64,000 nt of DNA from Sepioteuthis lessoniana (GCA_963585895.1 OY757924.1:56730324-56794323), one strand, 5' to 3'; counted from the first letter of the stretch, positions 20,601-31,269 are shown. The notes: generated from the sequence alone by a model not told the origin. Numbers and translations are program-made.

Positions 20601-20603
<3 letters not shown>
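19550..20603. mobile_element. hAT-like nonautonomous DNA transposon
   Basis: 5' end CAGTGGCGACTCTAG and 3' end (reverse complement) CAGGGGGGGAGACGGG share the CAG start, and both then contain the identical inner block tgctactcgtgcc. Ends beginning CAG(N)GGCG are typical of hAT elements. Flanking octamers are 'aaatatat' and 'atatatat', compatible with an 8-base duplication but ambiguous in TA-rich DNA. There is no transposase frame in the 1.05 kb. A (CT)n tract of about 60 bases lies inside (20094-20158). Confidence 0.65.
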
Positions 20604-20638
<35 letters not shown>

Positions 20639-20924
20639 CATCCTTAAACAGACTGTTTCGTTGGATTACAACTCTTAAAGTGTGGCTAGACCCACGAGCT
20701 GTTTCTTGCTGGGATCAAAACCCGGGTGACTTTACATCAGTCGGATATCTTAGCCCAGGGATATCGTCATTCTCAGCGTAAGCGAAGAAATTCTTTACTT
20801 ATGTATATTTTGACATATACGCTATCAGCTACCGGAGTACTCAGTTTATGAGAAGAGCTTTGGTTTTACGCGTATTTGGCAGTCGGCAATTCCCCACCCG
20901 AATGCTCAACCCACTGGGGGTAGC

Positions 20925-20965
<41 letters not shown>

Positions 20966-21088
20966 TCTATAGTCATCCGCAGACAGATCTGTTTCGTTCT
21001 ATCAGAACTCATCAGTGTGGCTAGACAGTATCTCCCCGTAGCTGGGATCGAAACCCGGTTGACTGAAACACCAAGCCAAAGCTTCGAA

Positions 21089-21128
<40 letters not shown>
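20604..21128 (-). mobile_element. (TA)n-separated SINE-E copies, minus strand
   Basis: (TA)n runs at 20605-20636, 20924-20947 (continuing as GA) and 21091-21128 separate minus-strand SINE-E copies at about 20637-20790 and 20966-21090, with 'agctgggatcgaaacccgg' as the shared block. A close relative of the second copy lies on the far side of the next transposon (24305-24447). Confidence 0.7.
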
Positions 21129-21131
<3 letters not shown>

Positions 21132-22807
21132 GGTAGGTCGATTTGGGGACTGTAAAAAAAGCCATTCAAAGAAAGTTGCAAAATAATGTCTACTACAAGA
21201 AATATCTTTTTTTTTCAAAAATTTGTATTTATTTGAGGAATCAAACTTAAAGACCAAATGAATAGTGATTTTTATCACGGTATAGGTGTCACCGGCAACA
21301 CGCGTTGCTTAAATAAACCCCGAGTTTTAACAAAAATAAGATGATTCAATATACTTAATAATAAATATTTTTAAGTTTAGTATTCCTTTTCTTTAGAAAT
21401 TAAATGAAAATATAAAAATTAAAAAGGAATAAAAACACTATAATATTTAATTTAATATACGAATAACTATTTACACATGCCGTTTTATTTATTGTATATT
21501 TTTTATGGTATTCACCTGTTGAAATTACCTCCCACTAAGCGATTGTTTTCTTCTTCTTTACTGTTTACGATTTGAATTAATTACGAATATCTCTTGAATT
21601 TTTCATTAAAATAGACTTAACTATTAAAAAATACAACTTATATAATTATTGATTTGTTCATATTTTTGAAGTTAGTGTTTATTCATTAAAAAAAACTGTT
21701 TACGAGCTAGATACGTTAGATAAAAGTGCTATAAAAAAGTATAAAGGAAAGAGAGGGGTCAAGAAAAAATTTACATTCATCACCAACACCTTCAACATCA
21801 AATCTCCAGGGTAATGTTTCTTCCCCCTTCTACTCATCTTCTCCAAGTGAAGAACCAGAAGAATATTTGCTGCCAAAGAGTCATCAAAAAGGCCTTATAG
21901 CTTTATCAAATTTCTAAGATATGGTCTCGAGTGAGTCAAGAGAGACATATCTTCTAATCTTGGAGCCAGCCTTGCCAATGCCTTGCTCTTGGATTTGAAG
22001 TCTATACGCCTTCTTATACCCAATATTAATATAAACGATATTATTATTGATAAACGTAAAGTTGACAGGGCAAAGACTAAAGTGAAAACTGCCCAACAAA
22101 AACATGATCAAAGTATGGAAAATCTTATATGTATTGCAGTTGATGGGAGAATGGATAAGAACACATTAAGGATATTACGGAGGATAATGGACAGAAAACT
22201 ATGAAAAAACTAAGAGACCAGAACGCCATTTAACTTTTACAAAGGAGACACTATCTGAAAGTAAATATTTGACACAGAGTTATTCCTAATATTGATGCAG
22301 CAGGTGCTGTTCATGCAGAGCAACTGGTGGATGTTTTGCATGAATTCAACAGTGAGAACACTATCAAGGCTATCCTTGTTGATAACACTAATGCCAACAC
22401 AGGTTGTGAAGGTGGAATGGTTGCAATTTTAGAAAATTTTAGAAAAGATATTCACACAATTGGTTCCTCTCTGCACCATAATGAACTACCTTTCAGAGCC
22501 CTTTTTAAAAATATAGATGGTGGTGCAAAAGACCCTACAGCATTCCGTGCCCCCCTTCCTGGGGAAATTATGCTCAAATGATTGCCATGATTTACCCCAA
22601 ATATCATTTTCCATTATTAGCAGACTTCTGGATTCAATTTTGAAAATTGATAAAATACATGATCTCAGTTTTGACCAAAGACTCCTGTATGAATACACAG
22701 TATGTATTTCTAGAGGTAGGGTTGACTCAAGATATGCCTCCTGGAAAATTGGTCCTTTAAAACATTCAAGATAGTTTACTTTGGCCATCAGGCTCATGTG
22801 TTTATGG

Positions 22808-23047
22808 ACTCATGGTGCATACCCACAAAAGCTCACAACTCATGGTGCATACCCACAAAAGCTCACAACTCATGGTGCATACCCACAAAAGCTCACAACT
22901 CATGGTGCATACCCACAAAAGCTCACAACTCATGGTGCATACCCACAAAAGCTCACAACTCATGGTGCATACCCACAAAAGCTCACAACTCATGGTGCAT
23001 ACCCACAAAAGCTCACAACTCATGGTGCATACCCACAAAAGCTCACA
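22808..23047 (+). repeat. Eight identical 30-bp direct repeats inside the transposase-like frame
   Basis: The unit (start 'actcatggtgcatacccaca') is repeated eight times with no visible differences, encoding THGAYPQKLT each time. The length is a multiple of three, so the frame on either side is kept. Related proteins appear to have a single equivalent of this segment. There are no spacers, so it is not a CRISPR array. Confidence 0.95.
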
Positions 23048-23304
23048 ACAAATTTTATCGTAAATGTGTATGGCACTTGTTGGTTTGAAATTAAAAGAAA
23101 TAATGAATTCCATAATCAACAACTGCATATTTTTAATATGATCCAGATGATTAAGGAGCAACCTCATGAAATCCAACAGATAGCATTAAGAAATATACAA
23201 GGTAATACATTTTGTTTACAACCAGAAAACCTTCTATATTCCATGGTCAAATCTGAGGAAGTTGAAGTAAGAGAAGAAGCTTTAAAAAGAATTTTGGTCA
23301 TCAG

Positions 23305-23457
23305 GTAAGTAAATATTTTATTCATATATCACTGATTCAATTATTCCAATTTATTGAATCATTTTTAAAGATTTTATCTAATTTCACCATAATTATTAAA
23401 GCAGTAAAGATTGGAATTTTTTAATAATTCAATTAATTAATTCTTATATTCCTTCAG
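23305..23457 (+). other. Spliceosomal intron (153 bp) in the transposase-like gene
   Basis: Donor AG|GTAAGT at 23304/23305 and acceptor TTCCTTCAG at 23457. Joining exon ends restores one Arg codon (AG+G) and keeps the frame from ILVI into SGESTMKRLKR, which continues the family's conserved order. The interior is AT-rich, as in invertebrate introns. Confidence 0.7.
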
Positions 23458-24273
23458 GAGTGGGGAGTCAACCATGAAAAGGTTAAAAAGAATACCAACT
23501 ATTAATTTTAATGCCACACATTGGACACATTTAATAGATTTAACATTATGTGGCATTTTTAAACCACCAATGATGGAAGATTTTTCTGAATCTGAACCTC
23601 GAGAATCATTGTTAAATGGAACCAAGCTTGACTTGCTAGGTTTGCCCTCACATTCTCAAGCCATGGAATGGGCAGTCAAGTTAACAACGGAAGCTTCATA
23701 AACTGTTTATGGTTTTGAAGCCAGGCATGAACACATAACAGCCAAAGTTGTAAGTCAGAAATTGATAACGGTATTTTTGTCTAAGTGTTCTTATATAGAG
23801 CAATTAGACTCTATATATTAAGCTCTATTAAAATAGTGTTTGTTTTTCCTTATGTTTTTGTTTGTTATATTTACACTTAAAACAAAAAAAAATCAAGTTT
23901 TAAGGTATTCAAATATTACTGCTTAATTCATAACGTGAAAAGGCAGGTTATAGAAGCAGATACTGAAAGGGGGGTTCAGATTTTCAATTTGAAGGTAAGT
24001 CATCATTTCTTTAATATCATTTTTATAAAATAAAAGTATATTCTTTGATTTAAATACTAATATTATTTGGTTTTCACACTAATATTCAAGACAAATCTTG
24101 CAAAAACGAGGAATTTTCAGTATATTTTTGTCTACGATATTTGATACCAAACGCTCAAAAAACCGTTGAACTGTTTGATCTAATTTTTTGTATGAGGACT
24201 TAATAGGTTCATACACAACTTTCGGTTAGTGAGATTCTATAATATTTTAAGAAAAGTGAAAAATCAACCTACC

Positions 24274-24304
<31 letters not shown>

Positions 24305-24447
24305 TGCTATAGTCGTCCACAGACAAATCTGTTTCGTTCTATCAGAACTCATCAGTGTGGCTAGACAGTATCTTCCCGTAGCTGGGATCGAAACCCGGTT
24401 GACTCAAACGCCAAGCCAAAGCTTCTAACCATTAAGCCACGAGGAGA
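24305..24447 (-). mobile_element. SINE-E, minus strand
   Basis: Minus-strand reading gives head 'ctcctcgtggcttaatggtt', B-box 'gggtttcgatcccagc' and tail 'cagatttgtctgtggacgac'. It is nearly identical to 20966-21090 on the opposite side of the TIR transposon. Confidence 0.8.
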
Positions 24448-24515
24448 TATTAGCTGCGAAGTAAATTTTAAACGGTTATGAATCACAATTACTATTGTTT
24501 ACATACATCCGTTCA

Positions 24516-24520
<5 letters not shown>

Positions 24521-24567
<47 letters not shown>
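24521..24567. repeat. (TA)n microsatellite
   Basis: About 23 TA units directly abutting the 3' tail of the RTE-like element. Confidence 0.95.
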
Positions 24568-24569
<2 letters not shown>

Positions 24570-27488
24570 TCATCATCATCATGTCGCGCCGCCTGCGCGG
24601 ATATCCCTGACCGTCTCTCGCCATTTCTCCCTATCATTCATCGCCTCCGGCAGGTCTTCAGGATTACAACCCGTGTCCTCACATAGCTGCTGTATGTAAG
24701 TTCGTGCTGGTCGTCCCACTCTTGCACATCCATGAGTGGGGGTCCACAGGAGTACATCGCTTATGAGCTCGTCCTTGCTTCTCCAGCAGTGTCCTGCGTG
24801 TCTGGTTCGTCGAACTTGTATAGTTTTTGTGATGGGGGGCAAGTGTCCGTATAGTTGGAGTCTCGTGGGGTGTTGTCGCCAGGACTTGTTTAATACTGCT
24901 CTCAACATTCTTGTGTAATTTCCGTCCAGCCTCCTCTCCAGCCGTTTTGTTAACGTCCATGTAGTGCATCCATATAGCAGTATCGATGTGACCGCTGCCT
25001 GGAAGAAATTGCGTTTCATTTTATCGGTTAGGTCTGATTTCCATATAATCGATAGCCTATTGATAGCTGTCCATGCCTTCGTCAGTCGTGTGTCGATGTC
25101 CTTCTCGGTTGATGAGACGCTGCTTCCTAGGTAGGTAAATTTGTCGACTAGTTTCAGAGAGGCTCCGTCTAGTGTGGCAATGTTGCCTGTTTGGTTGTAA
25201 CACATATATTCGGTTTTGTTTGCATTGACATGTAGGCCAATGCCAGCTGCAGCTCATTCCAGACTATGTAGTAGTGTCTCTGCTTGATTAGGCGTATTCG
25301 CTAGTAACGCCAAGTCATCAGTGTAGTCGGCGTCCGTGATTGTTTTTGCGGGGTACCTTTTGCTTCTTCTCTTAGTCAGCTCGAAGCCATTTTCTCTGAT
25401 TTTGTCGATCGAAGTCCTAAGCACATAGTCTAGACAGATGATAAAGAGGTACGGGGCTAGTGTGTCTCCTTGTAGTACTCCTGCAACAATGTCGAAGTAT
25501 TCCGTGTCTCCATCTGGTGAACGTACTTTTACTTTGGTGTTTCTGTAGAGAATCATTATCGCTGCTACGGTTTCTTTTGGTAGGCCGTAAGCTAGTAGGA
25601 TTTGCTCCATCTTCCCTCTGTGTATGGAATCGAAGGCCTTGGTAAAGTCGACAAATAGTAATGTCGCCTGTAAGTTTTTTGCCTGAACGCCTTCCAGGAT
25701 TCTACGGATGGTCAGTATTTGTGAGGTTGTGGATCTATTTCTCCGGAAGCCATTTTGGTTTTTCCTAAGGATGTTTTCCATTTTGGGTTCTATGCGGTTT
25801 CGTAGTAGGGCATTGTAGATTTTGGCTGCTATGGATGTAAGTGTTATCACTCGGTAGTTCTTGGCTAGTCCGAGGTCGCCTTTTTTAGGGAATGGAAGGA
25901 TGCATCCCTTCGTCCATCGTTCTATCCTATTTTGACTATAGACTGCGTTGCATTGCCGGAGCAGTATATCGTCGAATTGTCTCGTCTTCCACACTTCTGG
26001 GGGGATCTCGTCTAGCCCCGCCGCTTTCCTATTTTTAATTCTTCTGAGAACCGTGTCGAGTTCTTCTTTGGTGAAAGGACCTAGTTTTACGTCTAATTGC
26101 TTACTAATAATTCTGGTGATCGGTTCATCCGTTATTTCCGGTGGGTTTCCTAGTAGATTTTTGAAATGCTGTTCCCACAGTTTTATTCTTTCTTGTTGGC
26201 TTGCAGCTTTCAATTTTGCTTTGGCTGTGCTCTTCCTTCCACTTACTTCGTTTATTGTTTGCCAGGCTATCCTGGATTGCCTATCTTCCACCGAGTCTCT
26301 AATCTTATCTATCTGATTTTGTACGTATTCTGCCTGTTCTTTTAGGTATATTCCTGTTAATTGATGTTGCGCCTTTTCTAGTTCTCGTGCATTTGTATTT
26401 GTTGGGTTCTGTTGATAGTTTTTGGAGGCAGTCTTCACAAGTGCACGTTTTTCTCTAGCCGCTAGCGTTTCCCAAGGGACTCTATATTTAGTTCTAGGTT
26501 TTGTTGGAATACACTTTTCTGCCGCCTCCAGGTGTGCTTCTACAAAATTTTCATATTCGTCATTTGGGGTGCCTATTTCTACCTTCTCTTGTAGTGCTTC
26601 GAATCTGTTTCTTAATTCTAATGCATATTTATCTCTAATATCTCTGTTGTTGAGTAGGGCCCAGTCATAGTGCTTGGTCGTCGCTTTACGTGTGGCGTTT
26701 TTTCTTAGGCTTAGTCGTACTTTGGCCGTAACTATTCGATGATCGGAGGACACACCCTCGAAGGAGGAGTATGCCTCGCAATTCATCGCACTGTTTTTCC
26801 ATTTCCTGTTTATAAGGATGTAGTCTATCTGTGCTTTACTCTTATTCACGTATGTGTAGGTCCATAATTTCCCCTCCCTTTTTTGAAAGTTTGTATTGAG
26901 GCAGGTTAATCTATTTTCTATCATGAAATCTATTAAATGCTGTCCATTCCTGTTAGACGCGTAGTGTAGGCTGTATTTGTTGTGTCTGTTTTTCCCGATT
27001 TGTGCATTCATATCTCCGCCAATGACTAGCAGGTTGTGTTTCGGAATGCTACGTACTAGGGAGGATAGATCTTCGTAGAAGGTGGCTATTTCGTTTTCTT
27101 CGCTAACATTGGTAGGGCTGTAGCAGGAGATAATTGTTGCTTTGGGGTTGCCATTAAACGTTGCGGCCATCATCCTAGGTTGTATTCTCTCAATGCTGTT
27201 CAGTGTTTTTAACGCTCTCGGTCCTAGAAGTATTCCCACCCCTCCTACCGATGCATTGACAGAGTTTTTCCATGCCGATACAGTCACCAGCATCCATCCA
27301 TTTCCCGTTTCGTGATACTTGATATCTTCGGTGTGCGTGTATCGGTGCTCTTGTATGCAAATTATATCTATCTTATGTTCTACGGCTGATGCAGTTAGCT
27401 CTGATAGTTGACCTATTCTATTTAGGGTTCTCACGTTAAATGTCGCTATCTGTATTGTTTGTTTGCATTTTCCAATCACGTTCACCAT
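24568..27488 (-). mobile_element. RTE-like non-LTR retrotransposon, near complete
   Basis: A single long coding region on the minus strand followed by a (TGATG)-type short tandem 3' tail at 24568-24581, a feature of RTE elements. The ATG at 27488 lies beside a short (TA)n run (about 27495-27511), so little or no 5' UTR is seen. It is the master-type copy for at least a dozen 3' fragments in this window. (TA)n lies at both ends. Confidence 0.85.
24579..27488 (-). pseudogene. Endonuclease-reverse transcriptase polyprotein with one premature stop
   Basis: About 969 residues from the Met at 27488. The EEP/APE-like endonuclease (about 10-235) shows ATFNVRTLNR, ICIQEHR, SCYSPTNV, VIGGDMNAQIG and SDHRIV, carrying the catalytic Glu, Asp-Asn and SDH. 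The reverse transcriptase (about 480-730) shows KAAGLDEIPPEVWK, NGFRRNRSTTSQI, FVDFTKAFDSIHR, GVLQGDTLAPYLF and DADYTDDLALL, the metal-binding motif with Thr where copy 2 has Ala. The C-terminal part is YLGSSVSSTEKD ... GRPARTYIQQLCEDTG. One TGA (25254-25256) follows LLHSLE; the copy at 48.7-49.7 kb has CGA there, consistent with CpG decay. The frame is otherwise unbroken, so it inserted recently. Confidence 0.9.
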
Positions 27489-27579
27489 GTTTTTATATAT
27501 ATATATATATGTATACCCGTTATTGTACTTTTTAAAAATAATTAATAAAAAATGGTCATTAGTCAAATAATTTAGCAAA

Positions 27580-27775
27580 GTCTAAATAAAATAGTATTAG
27601 TGCATAAATGAAACAGCCTTGTTCAGGATTTGAACTCGTTCAGTCCATTTCTTAACATGACACTTGTTCTGCTACGCGCCTCTGATAGCCCGAACATTAT
27701 TCAGTGAAAATTTCAGAGCAAAATTTAGCTATGTATAGTCTTATTGATCCATTCACCCTCTACCATCGGAAAACA
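27580..27775 (-). mobile_element. SINE-D-headed repeat shared with 12.9 kb
   Basis: Minus-strand tRNA-like head ('gcgcgtagcagaacaag', B-box-like 'gagttcaaatcctgaac') followed outward by sequence parallel to 12900-13060 ('gtgaaaatttcagagcaaaa' region). The shared flank beyond the head suggests a longer repeat. Confidence 0.55.
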
Positions 27776-28344
27776 TGTAACCTGCAATCGCTACCATAGT
27801 CATCGTATATTTGCAAGTGTAAAGTTTCATTCTTTCTACATCTGAAGAATTTTTCAAATATTTATCTTTGATAGTTCAGTATTGTTTACATTGCCATATA
27901 TTTAAAGTCAGTTGCCATTAGTTTCTATATACTCCCACAAATATTTTGAAATCAGGTAAATTAATTCGGCCTTATTGGTACGCATGCGCACATCTGTTTT
28001 TGACAAAAGCCAGTTTGTTTCATATATGGTTGGGCACCACCGTAGACTTTGTCTGTAATTCATGTGTAATATATTATCAATGCAATTTTGTCTATTTCTA
28101 TTGGTACCTATCTTTCTAGTGTGGCCACGTTACGACGAGATATATAGAAAAGCGTAAGAGATATTAAGCGATTGAGAGAGGAGAAGAGAGAAAAAAAGGA
28201 GAAAGATAGAGAGATAATTTCGTGTCGGAGAGTAATTCTATAACTCTCTGTGATATATCACAAATCCAATAAATATAAATAAGACAATCACTTTCGAATG
28301 AAATCCTAACCCACAACACTTCATTACTTTTATATACACACATA
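27776..28344. other. No gene recognised
   Basis: AT-rich with a purine-rich stretch (about 28150-28230). No coding or repeat-family signal. Confidence 0.45.
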
Positions 28345-28435
28345 ATTGATCAGAGCTTATTTTCGTATTAATAGGTTCATATATACTCTGTCTCTCTCTC
28401 TGTCTCTCTGTCTCTCTCTATCTCTCTCTGTCTCC

Positions 28436-28484
<49 letters not shown>

Positions 28485-28624
28485 ACACCTTCACTGGCAG
28501 ACAGACAAACAGACAGATGGATAGATAATTAAGTGGAGTTTATTTTCGTATTCATAGTTTCGTATATACTCTGTCTCTGTCTCTCTTTCTATCACATACA
28601 TAAACACACACATATACACACAAT

Positions 28625-28671
<47 letters not shown>

Positions 28672-28842
28672 AAGATAGACAGACAGACTGACAGATAGAC
28701 AGACAGATGGAGTTTATTTTCATATTCGTGTTTTCATAGATATCCTCTCTCTCTCTATCACACGCACACAAACATACACAGACACACATCTTGATAGAGA
28801 GATAGATAATTGGAGTTTATTTTCATATTCATAGTTTCTCAG

Positions 28843-28910
<68 letters not shown>

Positions 28911-29000
28911 ACACACACGAACAAAAACGCAAATATCTTCTTAAATGGATAAATTAAACTGGAATTTACTTTCGCATTCATAGTTTGGTAGATACTCTTT
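28345..29000 (+). repeat. Five-unit minisatellite built around (CT)n(CA)n microsatellites
   Basis: A conserved block of about 45 bases ('ggagtttattttcatattca' then 'tagtttc..agatactc') recurs at about 28350, 28535, 28705, 28815 and 28960. Each is followed by (CT)n and (CA)n of different lengths and, in several units, by 'gacagacagatggatag'. One unit (28628-28670) carries (GA)n. The block stayed constant while the microsatellites varied. Confidence 0.8.
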
Positions 29001-29029
29001 CACATAACTTTTCTTTAATGGCAGATCGA

Positions 29030-29125
29030 CTATTGTGGGTTATTTAACGCCAAGTCCTTTTTTGTAGAAGAACAATAGTCGTATTATTTAACTTATAGCT
29101 GTGAGCGGGTGGTGGTGTTCTCCAG
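29030..29125 (-). mobile_element. SINE-A fragment, minus strand
   Basis: 'gtgggttatttaacgccaag' and 'gtcgtattatttaactta' correspond to the complement of the SINE-A tail and body. Confidence 0.55.
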
Positions 29126-30005
29126 ATAGATAGGTTTTTGTCTGCTGGGATTTATTATAACTTGTCAACTTGTGTTTACTTTAGATAAAATGTTTTGTGT
29201 TCATTTCCTACATAACTATGCGTTGTTTTTCACTTTCTTTTTCTGTTTTGCTAACTTGTAAACTAGCATTTATATGGAGTCTTTGAGCAAAACCCAATAA
29301 ATGTTTAAAGCTAAACATTTGAAGACTTGCCAAGTACTGTTTAGTGACTTGCATAGCACGCTAAATCGACTTCAAAGATATCAATGAACGCAGTTTGAAA
29401 CGATACAACCCTTTAGTCATTTTATCTTTCCATAAGATGATTATGCATATTTATATATTTCCTTCTTGATAAATTTATCTTTATTAACTTTGTCTCTCAG
29501 TTTTTATATTTCCTTCAGCTTCTTTTTTCGTTCGTTTTGTCTTTTATTTTATTTTATTTAATGTCGAGCCATTTTATTTCTTCGCTAAGATTACAACGGC
29601 TTCGGTTTTTTTTTACCTTTTTTACCTCTAATATGAGAGTTCCTATTTTCTTTTTCTTTTCTTTTTCTTTTCCTTTTTTCCTTTCTTATCCCCCTCCAAC
29701 TCAATCATGTCACTTAGGCAGCAGCATTCTAGTCTTCTAAAGATTGGTCGTTGTGCAAGTTATTCAGTAAAGATTACAAGAATAGCCTAGTCGAGAGGAA
29801 AGAATAACAATAATAGGGCGCTCGGTGAGAAACGAATACAGGTTAGTAGCAAGGGCATGCGACATGAGCTTGAAACATTTGCTCCACAGAAAGGGGGTGT
29901 TTGTAACACACACACATATATATATATATATATATCCATTCATATATACGTATCTGGACGTACGTGTGTGTTTGCGCATGTGTGTGTGTTCTTGGATATT
30001 TTTAT
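29126..30005. other. Unassigned, with T-rich and CA/TA microsatellite patches
   Basis: A T-rich stretch lies at about 29520-29700 and a short (CA)n(TA)n run at about 29909-29936. No gene or family recognised. Confidence 0.45.
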
Positions 30006-30102
30006 TCAGGGTGGGTCAGAAGTAAAAGGGCAATAAATAACCGCATAATTAATTATGATTAACATAATTAAATACTGTTGATTCATCTACTATTAGTGCT
30101 CC

Positions 30103-30108
<6 letters not shown>
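30006..30108. mobile_element. Possible small MITE
   Basis: About 100 bases bounded by CAGGGTGGG and CCACCCTA, with TA-rich flanks and a short inner palindrome (ataattaattat). Only 6-7 bases pair at the ends and no second copy is visible, so the call is weak. Confidence 0.3.
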
Positions 30109-30169
<61 letters not shown>

Positions 30170-30285
30170 ACATACAAATATATATATACGTATGTATGTA
30201 ATTATTCACTTGGATTTGCTTAGTTTTAGCTCAAAGCTGGAAGTGTAGAATACCCATTAAGACTCAAGCTCAAGAGTGATAGTTG

Positions 30286-30333
<48 letters not shown>

Positions 30334-30480
30334 ACATACACAAATATATATACGTATGTATGTAATTATTTACTTGGCTTTGCCGGAAGCACGGAATACT
30401 CATTGAGACTCGAACTCATGAGTGATGGTTGGTATATAAGGTGCAGTAGATATACCTATCGCATTTTAAATTGTTACTTG
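30108..30480 (+). repeat. Two (TA)n-headed direct repeats of about 130 bases
   Basis: (TA)n at 30108-30166 followed by 'aacacatacaaatatata', 'cgtatgtatgtaattatt' and 'gactcaagctcaagagtgat'; the same order repeats after (TA)n at 30288-30330. The second copy lacks a short segment in the middle. 'gagactcgaactcatgag' resembles a tRNA T-arm, so a SINE origin is possible. Confidence 0.7.
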
Positions 30481-30574
30481 TGAGGTGAAAGTAAACTTAG
30501 GCAAGTGGCAATGGTAGCACCATCTTGCTAATGTTGTATTATCTAAAAAAATTAGATACGATTATTTAACTATG

Positions 30575-31010
30575 CTGTCAAACGATTTGTGCACAAACCA
30601 GAATCAGGCCTAAAAATGAAAGGCATAAAATTCTCAGAGACTTTTAGAAACAAACGGATCCCGGTCAGAAAAAACAGATCTTATAATAATAAACAAGAAA
30701 AAAAAAAAAAAGAACTTGTCATCAAGTTGGTTTTGCCGTTCCAACAAACCATAAAAGTTGATGAAATGGATTTCAAATACTTGGATCTTGTCAAAGAGCT
30801 GAAAAACTGTAGCGATTGTTGTTGGAAAAGAAATTGGAGGAACTGGAGATCAGAGGAAGAATCGAGACCATCCAGACCACAGTATTGTTAAAATCAACAA
30901 GAATATTTAAATGAGTCCTGATGAACTGAAAAGACTTACTGTCACTCAGACTTTAGTGAAAAACTGCTAGTTAAAACTGATGGGAAAAACTCAAATAGAC
31001 TGAAAAACAA
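30575..31010 (+). mobile_element. RLE-type LINE 3' fragment
   Basis: Reads HKPESGLKMKG ... then an A-rich run (30692-30707) just after the position of the PD motif, then LVLPFQQTIKVDEMDFKYLD and LVKELKNC, followed in another frame by the C-terminal tail and 'gacttactgtcactcagact'. Frame broken repeatedly. Confidence 0.65.
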
Positions 31011-31035
31011 CCACTACAACTGCGACTACAACTGA

Positions 31036-31038
<3 letters not shown>

Positions 31039-31121
<83 letters not shown>
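31039..31121. repeat. (ATA)n trinucleotide repeat
   Basis: About 28 uninterrupted units. It sits at the boundary of two RLE-LINE 3' ends, which end in TAATAA-type tails, so it is likely an expanded LINE tail. Confidence 0.95.
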
Positions 31122-31124
<3 letters not shown>

Positions 31125-31258
31125 AAATACGGCACTGTTGAAATCGGCTAGAATACTAAGAAGAATCCTGGATACTTGAGGAGACTTGCTGTCACTCAAA
31201 CTCCAGTGAAAGACCATCAGCTAACGCTGATATGAAAAACTCAAGGAGTAAATAATAA
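31122..31258 (+). mobile_element. RLE-type LINE extreme 3' end
   Basis: Encodes a TALLKSARILRRILDT-like end, followed by the noncoding 'gacttgctgtcactcaaact' and 'aaagaccatcag' and a TAATAATAA tail. Same order as 31640-31785 and 32280-32415. Confidence 0.75.
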
Positions 31259-31269
31259 TAATGATAATG

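Larger units (their letters stand above)
21983..23820 (+). pseudogene. Transposase-like protein of unassigned family, spliced and frameshifted
   Basis: Readable blocks in order: IIIDKRKVDRAKTKVKTAQQ and AVDGRMDKNTL (22020-22170); VDVLHEFNSENTIKAILVDN then TNANTGCEGGMVAILENFRK and LHHNELPFRALFKNIDGG (22330-22530); DLSFDQRLLYEYTVCISRG and SWKIGPLKHSR (22660-22770); an eight-fold THGAYPQKLT repeat; FIVNVYGTCWFEIKRNNE to VEVREEALKRILVIR, an intron, then LPSHSQAMEWAVKLTTEAS (23640-23700). From memory, a family of invertebrate 'uncharacterised' proteins shares the NTG..GG...LE, LH.NELP.R.LF and QA.E..VKL.TEAS blocks; I know no accepted superfamily name. Lesions: a frame change between about 22170 and 22300, another at the C-run near 22550, and Trp to TAG at 22772-22774. 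Confidence 0.65.
21129..24281 (+). mobile_element. 3.15-kb TIR transposon, superfamily unassigned
   Basis: Both ends carry TAGGGTAGGTYGATTT as a terminal inverted repeat (left 'tagggtaggtcgattt', right complement 'tagggtaggttgattt'). (TA)n lies outside on both sides, so the duplication (TA, TTA or TTAA) cannot be read. Inside is one broken gene with an intron (see the pseudogene entry), plus AT-rich noncoding DNA at about 21290-21720 and 23830-24240. No second copy of these ends is present in the window. It is flanked by related SINE-E copies. Confidence 0.75.

Noticed and set aside
22808..23047. CRISPR array
   Set aside because: Units are contiguous with no spacers, in a eukaryotic transposon gene; a simple tandem repeat.
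25460..26670. Plus-strand open frames of 61-122 codons
   Set aside because: Shadows of the RTE-like polyprotein encoded on the minus strand.
27488..27578. N-terminal extension of the RTE protein (30 codons upstream of the ATG at 27488)
   Set aside because: Begins at a non-ATG codon and includes Tyr-Ile residues from a (TA)n tract; the ATG at 27488 precedes the first conserved endonuclease residues.
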